DNA from: Propionibacterium acidifaciens DSM 21887
GTDB taxonomy: Bacteria > Actinomycetota > Actinomycetes > Propionibacteriales > Propionibacteriaceae
Length of the DNA stretch: 64,000 nucleotides
NCBI RefSeq assembly: GCF_000426605.1
Contig: NZ_KE384545.1
Span: 43,732-107,731 of the forward strand
Direction: 5' to 3'
Each line of letters begins with the position of its first letter. The stretch's first letter is position 1. This document shows positions 1 to 9,161 of this stretch, piece by piece. The position numbers were made by a program, and so were the translations under genes. Below the pieces are notes generated by a model that was not told the origin of the DNA, made no database searches, and saw nothing but the letters and a program-made list of their open reading frames with translations.

Positions 1-986
1 GTCAGCCCCATGTCGTGGCACAGCTGCGCCACCCGCACCGAGCCCTGCATCGTCCAGAAGTGCGGGTCGGCCAGCGGGATCGACACCGCCTGGAGCAGCA
101 GCGTCGAGGCCATCTCGCGCCAGGTCGTGGCGACCATGTTCGTGGCGGTGGGCATGCCGGTCAGACGGCGGAACTCGCCCAGGGTCTCGCGGCCGGAGAA
201 GCCGTCCTCGGCGCCGCAGGGATCCTCGGCGTAGGCGAGCACGCCGAGCAGCGGTGCGCACAGCTCGACGGCCCGGTCCAGCGACCAGCAGCCGTTGGGG
301 TCGAGGGTGATGCGCGCCTGCGGGAACCGCTCCTTGAGCCTCGTGACGGCCTCGACCTCCTGCTCGGGTTCCAGGACCCCGCCCTTGAGCTTGAAGTCGC
401 GGAAGCCGTACTCCTCGTGGGCGGCCTCGGCCTGCCGGACGATGGCCTCGGGCGTGAGCGCCTCCTCGCGGCGCAGCCGGTACCACTGGCAGTCGCCGTC
501 GTCCTCACGCAGGTAGTCCAGGTCGGTCCTGTCCGGGTCGGCGACGAAGAAGAGATAGCCGAGGACCCGGACCTCGTCGCGCTGCTGCCCCTCACCGAGC
601 AGCTCGGCCACCGGAAGACCCACGAGCTGGCCGAAGAGGTCGAGCAGGGCCGCCTCGATCGCCGTCACGGCGTGGATCGCCGTGCGCTCGAAGGTCCAGA
701 AGGCGGTGGTGTCGTCGCGCCCGGCCACGGCACGGGCGACATCGCGCAGGATCCTCCGGTGGCTCGTGACGGGCCAGCCGATGACGGCGGCGAACCCATC
801 CCTGATCGCCGTCGTGATGCGTCGTGCCCCGGGGACCTCCCCGAGGCCGAGGCGGCCCTCCGAATCGGTGAGGACGACGACGTCGCGCGTGAACCAGGGC
901 TGGTGGGCGCCGGCCAGGTTGAGGAGCATCGAGTCGTGTCCGGCGACCGGGTAGACGTCGGCCTTGACAATGGTGGGAGCCTTCAT
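1..986 (-). CDS. gudD: Glucarate dehydratase (5' part; C-terminus off the left edge)
   Basis: Enolase-superfamily enzyme that dehydrates D-glucarate to 5-keto-4-deoxyglucarate in sugar-acid catabolism. About 328 of an expected 440-450 residues are visible. Key motifs are the KLK general base pair (K199-x-K201), the metal ligand D229 in DPNG, E254 in the AEDPCGAE segment and the ATNM stretch near residue 281, followed by the IPLADPHFW segment typical of GudD rather than of mandelate racemase or galactonate dehydratase. The ATG at 986 follows a purine-rich ribosome site (GAGGAGG about 9 bases upstream). It is the last gene of a leftward operon with a GntP permease and a DapA-family enzyme. Family is certain; the exact epimer used (glucarate or idarate) is inferred from family knowledge. 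Confidence 0.9.
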   Translation of the reverse strand, partial: MKAPTIVKADVYPVAGHDSMLLNLAGAHQPWFTRDVVVLTDSEGRLGLGEVPGARRITTAIRDGFAAVIGWPVTSHRRILRDVARAVAGRDDTTAFWTFERTAIHAVTAIEAALLDLFGQLVGLPVAELLGEGQQRDEVRVLGYLFFVADPDRTDLDYLREDDGDCQWYRLRREEALTPEAIVRQAEAAHEEYGFRDFKLKGGVLEPEQEVEAVTRLKERFPQARITLDPNGCWSLDRAVELCAPLLGVLAYAEDPCGAEDGFSGRETLGEFRRLTGMPTATNMVATTWREMASTLLLQAVSIPLADPHFWTMQGSVRVAQLCHDMGL

Positions 987-1017
987 GGACTTGTTCCTCC
1001 TCTGCTGGGGGTGCGGC

Positions 1018-2367
1018 TCATGCGTGGATGAAGAGGCTCAGGAGCAGGCAGCCGGCCAGGCCGAGGACGGCGAGCACCGTCGTGTAGGTGGTCCGCACCT
1101 TGAGGGTGTCCTTGACCGACAGGCCGAGGAACTCCTTGAACATCCAGAACCCCGGATCGTTGAGATGTGAGGCGATGACGGAACCGCACGCCGTGGCCAG
1201 CACCATGAGTTCCGGGCTGACGGCCCCCGCGGCCACCAGGGGCTGGGCGATGCCGGCGGCGGCCACCACGGCCACCGACGCCGAGCCGAGGGCGATGCGC
1301 ATGAGGGCCGCGATCGCCCAGGCGAGAATGATCGGGGAGACGTCCCACCCGCCGGTCAGCCCGATGATGTAGTCGGAGATGCCGCCGGCCTGGAGGACCT
1401 GTTTGAAGGCGCCGCCCGCGCCGATGATGAAGATGATCATCGCGATGGACTTGATGGAGGAGCTGCACGAACCCATGAGGGTGTCCATCGGCACCCTGCG
1501 CACCAGCGCGAAGTAGCAGATCGCGGCGAGGAGCCCGATGAGGAGGGCGACCGGGGCGTCGCCGATCGCGGCGAACACCCGGGTGATGATGTGATCCTCG
1601 CCGAGTCCCAGCTCGAAGACGGCCGATCCCGCGATGAGGAGGACGGGCAGGGCCGTGATGCCGAGCGAGACCCCGAAGCCAGGCATGGTCTCGTCGGTGA
1701 ACTCCTTCTCGCTCACGAGCCCCTCGGGGGCGGTCGCGGTGACGTTGCGGACGAAACCGAGCCGGGGCCAGACGAGGGCGACCACGAGGCCGACGGGCAG
1801 GGCGATGATGAGCCCGAAGAGCAGGGTCTTGCCGATCGAGGCCTCGTAGATGCCCGCCACCGCGGTCGGCCCGGGGTGCGGTGGCAGGAAGGAGTGCATC
1901 GAGGACAGCGCGATCGCCAGCGGCATGGCCAGCCACATGATGGACAGTTTCTCCTGCCGGGCGACGGCGAAGACGATCGGGATGAGGATGATCCACGCCG
2001 TCTCCCAGAACAGGACGACGCCGACGAGGAAGGCCACGATGATGATGGCCAGCTGGGCGCGTTGCACGCCGAAACCGCGGATGAGCGTGGTGGCCAGCCG
2101 GTTCGCGGCGCCCATGTCGGCCATGAGGACCCCGAGCATCGCGCCGAAGCCGAGGATGAGGATGAGGTCATCGACCTGTCCGCCGACGCCGTCGACGATC
2201 GAACTCATCACCGTGACGTCGTCGCTGTCACCGCTGATGAAGGGCAGCCCCTGCAGGAGACCGACCACGACGGCGACGAGGACGAGTGAGATGAAGCCGT
2301 TGAGCTTGAAGACGAGCATGAGCAGCAGCAAGAGTGCTATGCCAACGGCGAGAATGACGAGGGGCAT
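1018..2367 (-). CDS. GntP-family gluconate/sugar-acid permease
   Basis: 449-residue integral membrane proton symporter of the gluconate permease (GntP) family, a usual length. About a dozen hydrophobic segments are visible. The family hallmark [11 protein letters not shown] lies near residue 160, and a conserved tail motif [15 protein letters not shown] is present. The start at 2367 was chosen because GGAGG lies 5 bases upstream; a longer frame upstream has no such site and a Ser/Arg-rich non-membrane N-terminus. It sits 31 bp upstream of gudD and about 100 bp downstream of a DapA-family gene, so it most likely imports glucarate or galactarate for that pathway (inference; gluconate is the default family substrate). 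Confidence 0.9.
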   Translation of the reverse strand: MPLVILAVGIALLLLLMLVFKLNGFISLVLVAVVVGLLQGLPFISGDSDDVTVMSSIVDGVGGQVDDLILILGFGAMLGVLMADMGAANRLATTLIRGFGVQRAQLAIIIVAFLVGVVLFWETAWIILIPIVFAVARQEKLSIMWLAMPLAIALSSMHSFLPPHPGPTAVAGIYEASIGKTLLFGLIIALPVGLVVALVWPRLGFVRNVTATAPEGLVSEKEFTDETMPGFGVSLGITALPVLLIAGSAVFELGLGEDHIITRVFAAIGDAPVALLIGLLAAICYFALVRRVPMDTLMGSCSSSIKSIAMIIFIIGAGGAFKQVLQAGGISDYIIGLTGGWDVSPIILAWAIAALMRIALGSASVAVVAAAGIAQPLVAAGAVSPELMVLATACGSVIASHLNDPGFWMFKEFLGLSVKDTLKVRTTYTTVLAVLGLAGCLLLSLFIHA

Positions 2368-2470
2368 GGAGTCCTCCCAACGTGAGCCGGAGGTGCGGGA
2401 AGCCGCGCTGCGTCCCGCGACGCGTCCGGTGATGCAGTTTGCGGTTGTGGACCGGGGCGGACGAGCCCGC

Positions 2471-3358
2471 TCAGCCGGCGGTGACGGCGCGGACCGCCGT
2501 GCGCAGCGCTTCGCGGTACTGCTCGTCGAGCTCACGGGCCGGCGCGAAGCAGTACCCGGCCTCCACGCCCGCACACCTCAGGCCCTCCTTGAGAACGACC
2601 GGGAAGGTCGCCTTGTCGACGAGGTTGCGCAGCGGGGAGAGGCGCTCCTGCAGTTCGAGTGCACGGGCCCGGTCGCCGGCCACGAAGCTGTCGTACAGAC
2701 CGGCGAGCAGTCGTGGCGCGATGTTCGCGGTGGAGGCGATCGCACCATCGGCGCCCATGGCAAGGGCGGGGTAGATGAGGGTGTCGCGGCCCATGAGGAC
2801 GCTGAAGCCCTCCGGCGCCTCGCGGATGTAGTCAGCGGTCAGGGTCATGTCGCCGGCCGAGTCCTTGACCCCGATGATGTTGTCGACCTCGGCCAGCTCG
2901 AGGACCGTGCAGAGCGTCACCGGCACCTGGGTACGGCCCGGATTCGAGTAGACGAGGATCGGGAGATCCGTCTCGGCGGCGATCGCCCGGTAGTGCTCGA
3001 CGAGTTCCGACTGGGTCGGCGTCATGAAGTAGGGGGTGAGGACCGACAGGGCCTGCACTCCCCCGACGCTCTGGACCATGTGCGCCGTCGCGATGCAGTC
3101 GCGCGTCGTGATCTCGGAGGCGCCGGCGTAGATCGGCACCCGGCCGGCCACGTGCTCGACGGTGATCTCGACGACGCGGCGTTTCTGGACCTCCGACAAC
3201 CCGTAGATCTCGCCGGAGGATCCGAGGACGAAGACCCCGTGCACCCCGTTGGAGATCGTGTAGTCGAGCAGATCCCGCAAGCCCTGCTCCAAGAGCTCGC
3301 CGTCCCTGTCGAGGGGGGTCACGAGGGCCGGGATGATCCCGTGGGGCCTGAACGGCAT
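2471..3358 (-). CDS. DapA-family aldolase/dehydratase for a keto-deoxy sugar acid
   Basis: 295-residue (beta/alpha)8 barrel of the dihydrodipicolinate synthase / N-acetylneuraminate lyase family. The GSSGE pyruvate-carboxylate loop (about 46-50), the catalytic Tyr137 (in YSNPGR) and the Schiff-base Lys165 (in GVKDSAGD) are all present, so the enzyme should be active. Being first in an operon with glucarate dehydratase and a GntP permease, it probably acts on 5-keto-4-deoxyglucarate or 2-keto-3-deoxygluconate (inference). The N-terminus lacks the usual KdgD signature, so an aldolase role is as likely as a dehydratase role. The start at 3358 has a GGGAG site 6 bases upstream; a longer in-frame start near 3478 would run through the presumed operator and is rejected. 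Confidence 0.85.
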   Translation of the reverse strand: MPFRPHGIIPALVTPLDRDGELLEQGLRDLLDYTISNGVHGVFVLGSSGEIYGLSEVQKRRVVEITVEHVAGRVPIYAGASEITTRDCIATAHMVQSVGGVQALSVLTPYFMTPTQSELVEHYRAIAAETDLPILVYSNPGRTQVPVTLCTVLELAEVDNIIGVKDSAGDMTLTADYIREAPEGFSVLMGRDTLIYPALAMGADGAIASTANIAPRLLAGLYDSFVAGDRARALELQERLSPLRNLVDKATFPVVLKEGLRCAGVEAGYCFAPARELDEQYREALRTAVRAVTAG

Positions 3359-3428
3359 GACCGTCTCCCTTCCCGCATCGCCGATGATGCGTTCGCGTCG
3401 TGCCAAGCCTAGCCTTTTCGTAGACTCA

Positions 3429-3446
3429 TGTCCACATTTGTAGACA
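3429..3446. promoter_or_regulatory. Candidate IclR operator between divergent gud operon and iclR
   Basis: Imperfect 18-bp palindrome TGTCCACATTTGTAGACA, with 14 of 18 positions symmetric, lying in the divergent intergenic region. The hexamer GTAGAC occurs twice nearby (3420 and 3440). The position suits binding by the adjacent IclR protein to control both directions. Inference from symmetry and context only. Confidence 0.5.
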
Positions 3447-3634
3447 TACGTCTTAAGAGGAGAACACTCATCGACCATCGGGGACAGTCGTCACGCGACA
3501 CGCGCACGAATCGAGAGCCGACAAGGGATCGGGCTATCGTGTTGACGCGTCCAACGCCATTCGGCCCGTCCTCGCGACGGGACGAGACGGCGGGAGGCCT
3601 TCCGCGGGCGGACGCCACCGGTGAAAGGATCCCC

Positions 3635-4402
3635 ATGACGAGCACTCACGACGCGACAGGTGGTGTGCGCGACGTGAAGTCCGCGGGCCGGGCGATCGAA
3701 CTCCTCGAGTTCCTCGCGCGCCGCCGGGCAAACCCGCCCCGGCTGAACGAGATGGCACAGGCACTGGACGCCCCGCGGTCGTCCGTGTACGCGATCCTCA
3801 GGACGCTTCAGGCACGTGGCTGGGTGCAGACCGATGGCTCCGAGGGGTACTCCCTCGGCCTCAGAGCACTCATCACGGGCACCTCCTACATCGACGCCGA
3901 TCCCCATGTGAGGATCGTCGGCCCGCTCCTGACCGACCTGGCCACCCAGTTCGACGAGACCTTCCATCTCGGACGCATCGACACCGACAGGATCGTCTAC
4001 CTCGTCACCCAGGAGTCCCGCCAGGACATCCGTCCCTACTCGCGCGTGGGACGGCGCATGCCCGCCACCGCGACGGGGCTCGGCAAGGCCGTTCTCGCCG
4101 AGCGGCCCGAACTCGTCCCCGCCACGTTCGAGCAGCTCACGCCCCGCTCCATCACCGACACGGAGGCCTTCGAGGCCGAGATGAGGGCGACTCGCCTGCG
4201 CGGCTACGCCATCGACAACGAGGAGAGCACGACGGGCCTGCGGTGCATCGCGCTGGCCCTGCCGTACACCGAGCCCGTGACCGATGCGATCTCCTGCTCG
4301 ATCCCCGCCTCGCGCTGGACCCAGCAGCGGGAGGACGAGATCGTCGCAGCGATGCGGCTCGCCGCCGAACGGGCGGTCGCCCAGGCCCCCCTGCGCTCCT
4401 GA
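3635..4402 (+). CDS. IclR-family transcriptional regulator
   Basis: 255-residue regulator. An N-terminal winged helix-turn-helix (about residues 10-75, with PRLNEMAQALDAPRSSVYAILRTL) is followed by the IclR effector domain (about 85-250, including the GKAVLAE and RGYAIDNEE segments characteristic of the family). The start at 3635 has an AAGGAT site about 7 bases upstream; the frame is open further upstream but contains the divergent promoter. It is transcribed away from the DapA-gntP-gudD operon, which it most likely controls in response to a sugar acid or keto-sugar acid (inference from divergence). Confidence 0.9.
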   Translation: MTSTHDATGGVRDVKSAGRAIELLEFLARRRANPPRLNEMAQALDAPRSSVYAILRTLQARGWVQTDGSEGYSLGLRALITGTSYIDADPHVRIVGPLLTDLATQFDETFHLGRIDTDRIVYLVTQESRQDIRPYSRVGRRMPATATGLGKAVLAERPELVPATFEQLTPRSITDTEAFEAEMRATRLRGYAIDNEESTTGLRCIALALPYTEPVTDAISCSIPASRWTQQREDEIVAAMRLAAERAVAQAPLRS

Positions 4403-4511
4403 TCCCCCGCGCACGCCCGAGGTCACCGGCTGCGGCGCCCCACCGGGAGGACGGCACGGTCGACAGCCCGGCGACCGCGGGAAACCGCCTGCGAGGTGCG
4501 CGGGAGCCGAC

Positions 4512-4541
4512 AGAAAAAGCCCAGTCCGCAACGGACCGGGC
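4512..4541 (-). terminator. Rho-independent terminator after tRNA-Asn
   Basis: On the minus strand a 10-bp stem (GCCCGGTCCG / CGGACTGGGC, one G-U pair) with a 3-base loop is followed by TTTTT. It lies 10 bases beyond the 3' end of the tRNA. Confidence 0.9.
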
Positions 4542-4550
4542 CTCGCTCTG

Positions 4551-4623
4551 CTCCCCCGACTGGACTCGAACCAGTAACCCTCTGATTAACAGTCAGATGC
4601 TCTGCCGATTGAGCTACAGGGGA
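4551..4623 (-). tRNA. tRNA-Asn (GTT)
   Basis: 73-nt tRNA on the minus strand. The 7-bp acceptor stem starts TCCCCTG and closes with CGGGGGA plus discriminator G. The anticodon loop is CTGTTAA with anticodon GTT, and the T-arm contains GGTTCGAGTCC. No CCA is encoded. It is followed at once by a strong terminator. Confidence 0.95.
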
Positions 4624-4711
4624 TCGGCCCGACGCTTCGTGCCCGAGGCGTCCGGCGCGTGAAAACACGCTACCAGCAGCCCACCCGAAACAAAAATCGG
4701 GGCCGGCGCCG

Positions 4712-5221
4712 TCACAGGCCGTACTCGGCGGCCAGCCGTTCGCCCTGGCCGACGATGAACTCCTGCACCGCCGGGTCGTCCATGGCGACCCTGGCCGAGG
4801 GCTCGGCCATCCACGTGACCCCGCCCGTGCCATCGGGGTTGCGACGGCCGCTGAGCACGACCGATCCTCCGCCGGGGACCTCGACCCGCTCCTGGACGAG
4901 GATCGAGGCCTGCACGCGCTCCATGAAGGCGCCGGGGAGCAGGCCGGCGCCGGGGAGCACGACGGCGTCCCGGGTTCCGTCGACGAGCTCCCACGCCAGA
5001 CGGCCCTCGTCCTCGGCCCACGAGCCGTGCTGGATGCTCTGCCAGCCGACCTGGCTCCACCGTCCCTCGCGACGGACGGCGAGCGCGTCGCGCAGGGCCA
5101 CGGCGAGCACGCCCTCGCCCCGCCCGTGGGCGATGACGTGCGGGGCGCGGCCCCGCAGCGCGCGCAGCTGCCGGAGCTCCTCGCGGGTGGGAGGGGCTGC
5201 GTCGTGTCCGGTCATGCGCAT
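4712..5221 (-). CDS. Conserved hypothetical protein, 169 aa
   Basis: I do not recognise a family. It is soluble, with no signal peptide or membrane segment. The C-terminal half ends in a conserved-looking stretch (WMAEPSARVAMDDPAVQEFIVGQ). Coding is supported by the lack of stops, third-position GC bias and tight packing beside the sigma-factor gene (30 bp between them). An alternative ATG lies at 5215; neither start has a good ribosome site. The gene precedes tRNA-Asn and may share a transcript with the sigma factor. Confidence 0.6.
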   Translation of the reverse strand: MRMTGHDAAPPTREELRQLRALRGRAPHVIAHGRGEGVLAVALRDALAVRREGRWSQVGWQSIQHGSWAEDEGRLAWELVDGTRDAVVLPGAGLLPGAFMERVQASILVQERVEVPGGGSVVLSGRRNPDGTGGVTWMAEPSARVAMDDPAVQEFIVGQGERLAAEYGL

Positions 5222-5251
5222 GACCCCATTGTGGCCGCCGCCGGGCCGGGT

Positions 5252-5989
5252 TCAGGCGGCACTCGCCTGCGCGGCGAGTCGCCGGCCCCGCTCCAGGGCG
5301 CGGCGCTTGGTGCGCGCCACGCTGGCCACGCTCACGCCCATGGCGAGGCTCATCTGCGCGAGCGTCCTGGGCCCGTGGCCGTCCAGACCGAAGGCCATGA
5401 CGAGCACGCGTCGCTCGTCGCCGGGCAGGGCGGCGATCCACTCGATGCCGGCGCCGGTCTCGTCGTGGTACTCGGCGGCGAGGCGCTCGCCGACGTCGGG
5501 GCTGCTCGTCCACAGGGAGCTCAGGCGCAGCGGCTCGCCGTCCGCGCCGGACAGGCTCCTGGCGAGCGCGCGCCCACCCATGCCCGCGCTGTGCTCCTGG
5601 GCGCCGAGGGCGCCGACTCGCTGGGCGACGATGAGCCAGGCGAGGGTGCTGAAGCGGGCCCCGCGGCGCCAGTCCCAGCGGTGGATCGCCTCGACCAGGG
5701 CGGCGGAGCCCTCGGCGACGAGTTCGTCGAGCTCCGCCACGCCCGGCTTGTCCCACTTGCGCGCGATGCGGCGCACCATGGCCATGTTGGCCCGGTGGAA
5801 GACGAGAAGGGCGCGTTCGCCCTGCTCGGCGACCAGTTCCAGCTCGGCGGCGCTGGCGTCGGCGCCCCACAGGCCCCTGGTCAGGCAGCATCGGGCGTAG
5901 AGGCCGGCCTCGATGGCCTTCGCCAGGGCGACCTCCTGCTCGGCCCCGAGCCTGCTCGGTTCGTTCTCGATGACGTCGATGGCATCCAT
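5252..5989 (-). CDS. RNA polymerase sigma-70 family factor (primary-like, divergent)
   Basis: 245-residue sigma factor. A region 1.2-like start (EQEVALAKAIEAG, about 16-28) is followed by region 2 (about 85-145: FHRANMAMVRRIARKW, then ELDELVAEGSAALVEAIHRWDWRRGARFST) and region 4 with a helix-turn-helix (about 185-240: LPGDERRVLVMAFGLDG, then TLAQMSLAMGVSVASVARTKRRAL). This is shorter than the principal sigma factor and has no obvious region 3 between 2 and 4. The segment after FST reads LAWLIVAQ where housekeeping sigmas have YATWWIRQ, so promoter melting and -10 recognition may differ. It lies directly upstream of a hypothetical gene and about 110 bp from dnaG. Confidence 0.85.
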   Translation of the reverse strand: MDAIDVIENEPSRLGAEQEVALAKAIEAGLYARCCLTRGLWGADASAAELELVAEQGERALLVFHRANMAMVRRIARKWDKPGVAELDELVAEGSAALVEAIHRWDWRRGARFSTLAWLIVAQRVGALGAQEHSAGMGGRALARSLSGADGEPLRLSSLWTSSPDVGERLAAEYHDETGAGIEWIAALPGDERRVLVMAFGLDGHGPRTLAQMSLAMGVSVASVARTKRRALERGRRLAAQASAA

Positions 5990-6101
5990 GGCCCCAGCCT
6001 CACGGCGGCCGCCGGGCGGCTCCAGCGCTGTGGATACCGGGGAACGGACAACACCGTTTCCTGTGGACAGGCCCCCGGCACGCCCGGTGCGTGCTAACGG
6101 C

Positions 6102-7976
6102 TCACTCCAGGAAGCCGATGCTGGTCTCGGCGAGCCTCTGACGGCTCGTCTCCAGGGTCAGCATCTCGTCGAACATCGCGTCGTAGCCGGCCTCGTCGGT
6201 CACCGGGTTGGTGCGCTGCAGCCGCGACTTGAGGTCGTCGATGCGCCGCATCGTGGTGAGCATGCGCAGCTTGGCGGTGTACGCGGCGGCGTAGCGCTCG
6301 GTCGGGTCCTCGCGCAGCAGCGGTTCGACGAGCAGGGCCACCTCGAGCTGCCGGGCCGTCGGGTCGGCCGTCGCGGCCTGCACCTGCTCCGCCCAGCCCT
6401 GGGGCCGGTAGCCGGTGTCGGCGATCGCCTCGAAGACGGCGCGCAGGGCCGGGTGGGTGAAGTCGTCGGCGGTCACGCCGTTCCAGGCGGTGTCGAACAG
6501 GGTGGGGCACTGGAGCATGAGCTTGAGGGTGCCGCGCTCGACCTCGAGGCGGTGGTCCCTCGGGTCGGGCCACGGCAGGCCCACCGGTGCGGGCATGACG
6601 GGCCCGGGCTCGACGATGCGCGCCGGTGCCTGCTCGGGCCCGGGGCGGCGGGGTCCGCGGCGGCGCTGGCCGTTGACGATCCGGCGCACCTCGTCGGGGT
6701 CCATGCCCACCAGGTGCGACAGATCGCGGAGGTACTGGTTGACCAGGGAGGAGTCGCGGATCGAGGTGATCATGTCGGACGCGGCGCGCACGGCGGCGAC
6801 CCGGCCGTCGGCGCGGTCGAGGTCGTAGCCGTCGATCGTACGGGCCATGACGTACCGGTAGAGGGGCTCGCGGCGCCCGATGAGCTCGCGGACGGCGGCG
6901 TCGCCCTGGGCCATCCGCAGGTCGCACGGGTCGAGGCCCCCCGGCTCGACGGCGACGTAGGTCTGGGTCGTGAAGGAGCGGTCGAGCCGGTAGACCTTGA
7001 GGGCCGCCGCCTGGCCCGCGCGGTCGCCGTCGAAGGTGAAGACGACCTCCCCGCGCGTCGCGTCAGAGTTGCCCATGAGGCGCTGGAGGAGGCGGGCGTG
7101 GTCCTCGCCGAAGGCGGTGCCGCAGACGGCGACGGCCGTGTCGACGCCGGCCAGGTGGGCGCTCATGACGTCGGTGTAGCCCTCCATGACGACGGCCTGG
7201 AGCTTCCTGCCGATGTTCTGTCGGGCCAGGTCGAGGCCGTAGAGGACGTGCGACTTCTTGTAGACGGGGGTCTCGGGTGTGTTGATGTACTTGGCGGGCA
7301 GGCGGTCGTCGTCGTAGAGGCGGCGGGCGCCGAAGCCCAGGACGGAGCGGCCCGAGTCCTTGATGGGCCAGATGACGCGGCCCTGGAAGTAGTCCCAGCC
7401 GCCGTGCTCGCGGATTAGGCCGGCGCGGACGAGCTCGTCGTCGCGGAACCCCGCCCTCGTCAGGTGGCGGTGCAGCGCCCGGCCGTCCTTGGGGGCGTAG
7501 CCCACGCCGAACCGCTGGGCGGCGGCGCGGTCGAAGCCGCGCCCGTCGAGCATGCGGCGGGCCTCGATGGCCTCGGGGGAGGCGAGCTGGGTGGCGAAGA
7601 AGTCGGCGGCCACCTGGTTGGCCTCCATGATGCGCACCCGCTGTCCGGGCGGCGCCGCCGGGCGGCCGTCGTCGACGATGCGCAGCTGCACGCCGGTCCG
7701 GTCGGCCAGGGCCTGGACGGCCTCGCCGAACGAGAGGTTGTCGATCTTCTCCATGAAGGTGATGACGTCGCCGCCCTCGCCGCAGCCGAAGCAGTAGAAC
7801 AGGCCGCGCGCCGGCGTCACCTGGAAGCTCGGGGTCTTCTCGTCGTGGAACGGGCACAGGCCCTTGAGCGAGCCGCCGCCGGCGTTGCGCAACGTGACGT
7901 ACGAGCCGACGACCTCGTCGATCCGGGCGCGCTCTCTCACGAGGGCGATGTCCTCGTCGTTGATGCGTCCGGCCAT
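6102..7976 (-). CDS. dnaG: DNA primase
   Basis: 624-residue primase that makes RNA primers at the replication fork. The N-terminal zinc-binding domain has C41-x2-H44 and C62-x2-C65. The RNA polymerase core follows, with the motif MEGYTDVMSAHLAGV and the TOPRIM metal site FTFDGDRAGQ (about 264-345). The C-terminal helicase-interacting region is rich in Ala and Arg and less conserved. Length is normal. The ATG at 7976 begins the standard N-terminus (GRINDEDIALVRERA). Its position near a sigma factor and dgt matches the usual actinobacterial arrangement, here separated from dgt by the rib operon. Confidence 0.97.
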   Translation of the reverse strand: MAGRINDEDIALVRERARIDEVVGSYVTLRNAGGGSLKGLCPFHDEKTPSFQVTPARGLFYCFGCGEGGDVITFMEKIDNLSFGEAVQALADRTGVQLRIVDDGRPAAPPGQRVRIMEANQVAADFFATQLASPEAIEARRMLDGRGFDRAAAQRFGVGYAPKDGRALHRHLTRAGFRDDELVRAGLIREHGGWDYFQGRVIWPIKDSGRSVLGFGARRLYDDDRLPAKYINTPETPVYKKSHVLYGLDLARQNIGRKLQAVVMEGYTDVMSAHLAGVDTAVAVCGTAFGEDHARLLQRLMGNSDATRGEVVFTFDGDRAGQAAALKVYRLDRSFTTQTYVAVEPGGLDPCDLRMAQGDAAVRELIGRREPLYRYVMARTIDGYDLDRADGRVAAVRAASDMITSIRDSSLVNQYLRDLSHLVGMDPDEVRRIVNGQRRRGPRRPGPEQAPARIVEPGPVMPAPVGLPWPDPRDHRLEVERGTLKLMLQCPTLFDTAWNGVTADDFTHPALRAVFEAIADTGYRPQGWAEQVQAATADPTARQLEVALLVEPLLREDPTERYAAAYTAKLRMLTTMRRIDDLKSRLQRTNPVTDEAGYDAMFDEMLTLETSRQRLAETSIGFLE

Positions 7977-8001
7977 GCCCGAATTCTATGCGTCCGGCCC
8001 C

Positions 8002-8508
8002 TCAGCCCCTGCCCTCGGCGACGGCGACCATGCGCAGCGCCGCGACGGTCGCCTCGTAGCCGTGGTCCTTGGCGGAGCCGGGCAGCCCGGCGCGGTCGCG
8101 GGCCTGCTCGGCGTCCTCGCAGGTCAGCAGGCCGAAGCCGACGGGCTTGCCGGCGTCCAGGCCGACGCGGGTGAGGCCGGCGGTGGCGGCCTCGCAGACG
8201 TAGTCGAAGTGGGGGGTGCCGCCGCGCACGACGACGCCGAGGGCCACGACGGCGTCGTGGCCGTGCAGGGCGGCCTGGGCGCCGAGCGGCAGCTCGAAGC
8301 TGCCGGGCACCCGCACGATGTCGGGCTCGATGGCGGCGTCGGCGCAGGCCCGGACGGCGCCGGCGATGAGGCCGGCCATGATCTCGTCGTACCAGCTGGC
8401 CGCGACGATGGCGACGCTCACGGGTCGTCCGTCCTCGTGCAGGCCGGCGTCGGCGGTGAGGGTGGGAAGGTCGATGGCGTTGGCCGGGGCCCCGTCGGTG
8501 CGGGTCAT
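8002..8508 (-). CDS. ribH: 6,7-dimethyl-8-ribityllumazine synthase
   Basis: 168-residue lumazine synthase that condenses ribitylamino-uracil with dihydroxybutanone phosphate. The motifs ASWYDEI (substrate Trp/Tyr loop), VPGSFELP and VVRGGTPHFDYVC (with the catalytic His) are present. The start at 8508 has AAGGAGG about 6 bases upstream. It is the last gene of the riboswitch-controlled rib operon, 11 bp after ribA. Confidence 0.96.
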   Translation of the reverse strand: MTRTDGAPANAIDLPTLTADAGLHEDGRPVSVAIVAASWYDEIMAGLIAGAVRACADAAIEPDIVRVPGSFELPLGAQAALHGHDAVVALGVVVRGGTPHFDYVCEAATAGLTRVGLDAGKPVGFGLLTCEDAEQARDRAGLPGSAKDHGYEATVAALRMVAVAEGRG

Positions 8509-8519
8509 GGTTTCCTCCT

Positions 8520-9161
8520 TCAGTCCAGGTCCAGCAGGTGGTGCATGCGGTCGCGCTTGGTGCGCAGATAGCTGATGTTCTCGGGCCGGGCTCGCACCTG
8601 ATCGGGCTCGAGGGCGACCACCTCGATGCCCGCGGCGCGCAGGCCGACGGCCTTCGCGGGATTGTTGGTGAGCAGCCTGATGCTCGTCATGCCGATGCCC
8701 CGCAGGATCGTGGCGGCCGACCCGTAGTCGCGCGCCTCGGCGGGCAGCCCGAGCAGCTCGTTGGCCGTCACGGTGTCGGCCCCCTGCTCCTGGAGCCGGT
8801 AGGCGCGGAGCTTGTCGAACAGGCCGATGCCCCGCCCCTCGTGGTCACGCAGGTAGACGAGGGCCCCTCCCTCGTCGGCGATCCTGTCCATGGCGGCGTG
8901 GAGCTGCTCGCCGCAGTCGCAGCGGTGGGAGCCGAGCACGTCGCCCGTGAGGCACTCGGAGTGCACGCGCACGAGCGGGGCGCCGGCGGCCCCGATCGGC
9001 GAGACGAGGCTCATGTGCTCGACGCCGTTGATGCGCCAGCACTGGGCGGTGAAGGTGCCCCACTGGGTGGGCAGCGTGACAGGGTCGGTGCACTCCACTC
9101 CCGGCGCGATCTCGGTCATGGCGGCCTCGGCGGGCATGGCGTCCATCCGCTGGGCGCTCAC
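8520..9161 (-). CDS. ribA: GTP cyclohydrolase II, stand-alone
   Basis: 213-residue enzyme converting GTP to diaminohydroxyribosylaminopyrimidinone phosphate. The zinc site SECLTGDVLGSHRCDCGE and the catalytic RDHEGRGIGL loop are intact. The GTG start at 9161 overlaps the ribE stop (GTGA), which implies translational coupling; several in-frame ATGs follow (9146, 9137, 9119). Most actinobacteria fuse this domain to dihydroxybutanone-phosphate synthase (RibBA). Here no RibB domain is attached, and none is found elsewhere in the operon. Confidence 0.95.
   Translation of the reverse strand: MSAQRMDAMPAEAAMTEIAPGVECTDPVTLPTQWGTFTAQCWRINGVEHMSLVSPIGAAGAPLVRVHSECLTGDVLGSHRCDCGEQLHAAMDRIADEGGALVYLRDHEGRGIGLFDKLRAYRLQEQGADTVTANELLGLPAEARDYGSAATILRGIGMTSIRLLTNNPAKAVGLRAAGIEVVALEPDQVRARPENISYLRTKRDRMHHLLDLD

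Noticed and set aside
1850-3412. Long rightward frame opposite the permease and DapA-family genes
   Set aside because: Its product is Arg/Ala/Asp-rich without motifs; the leftward genes carry clear family signatures. High GC suppresses stops in antisense frames.
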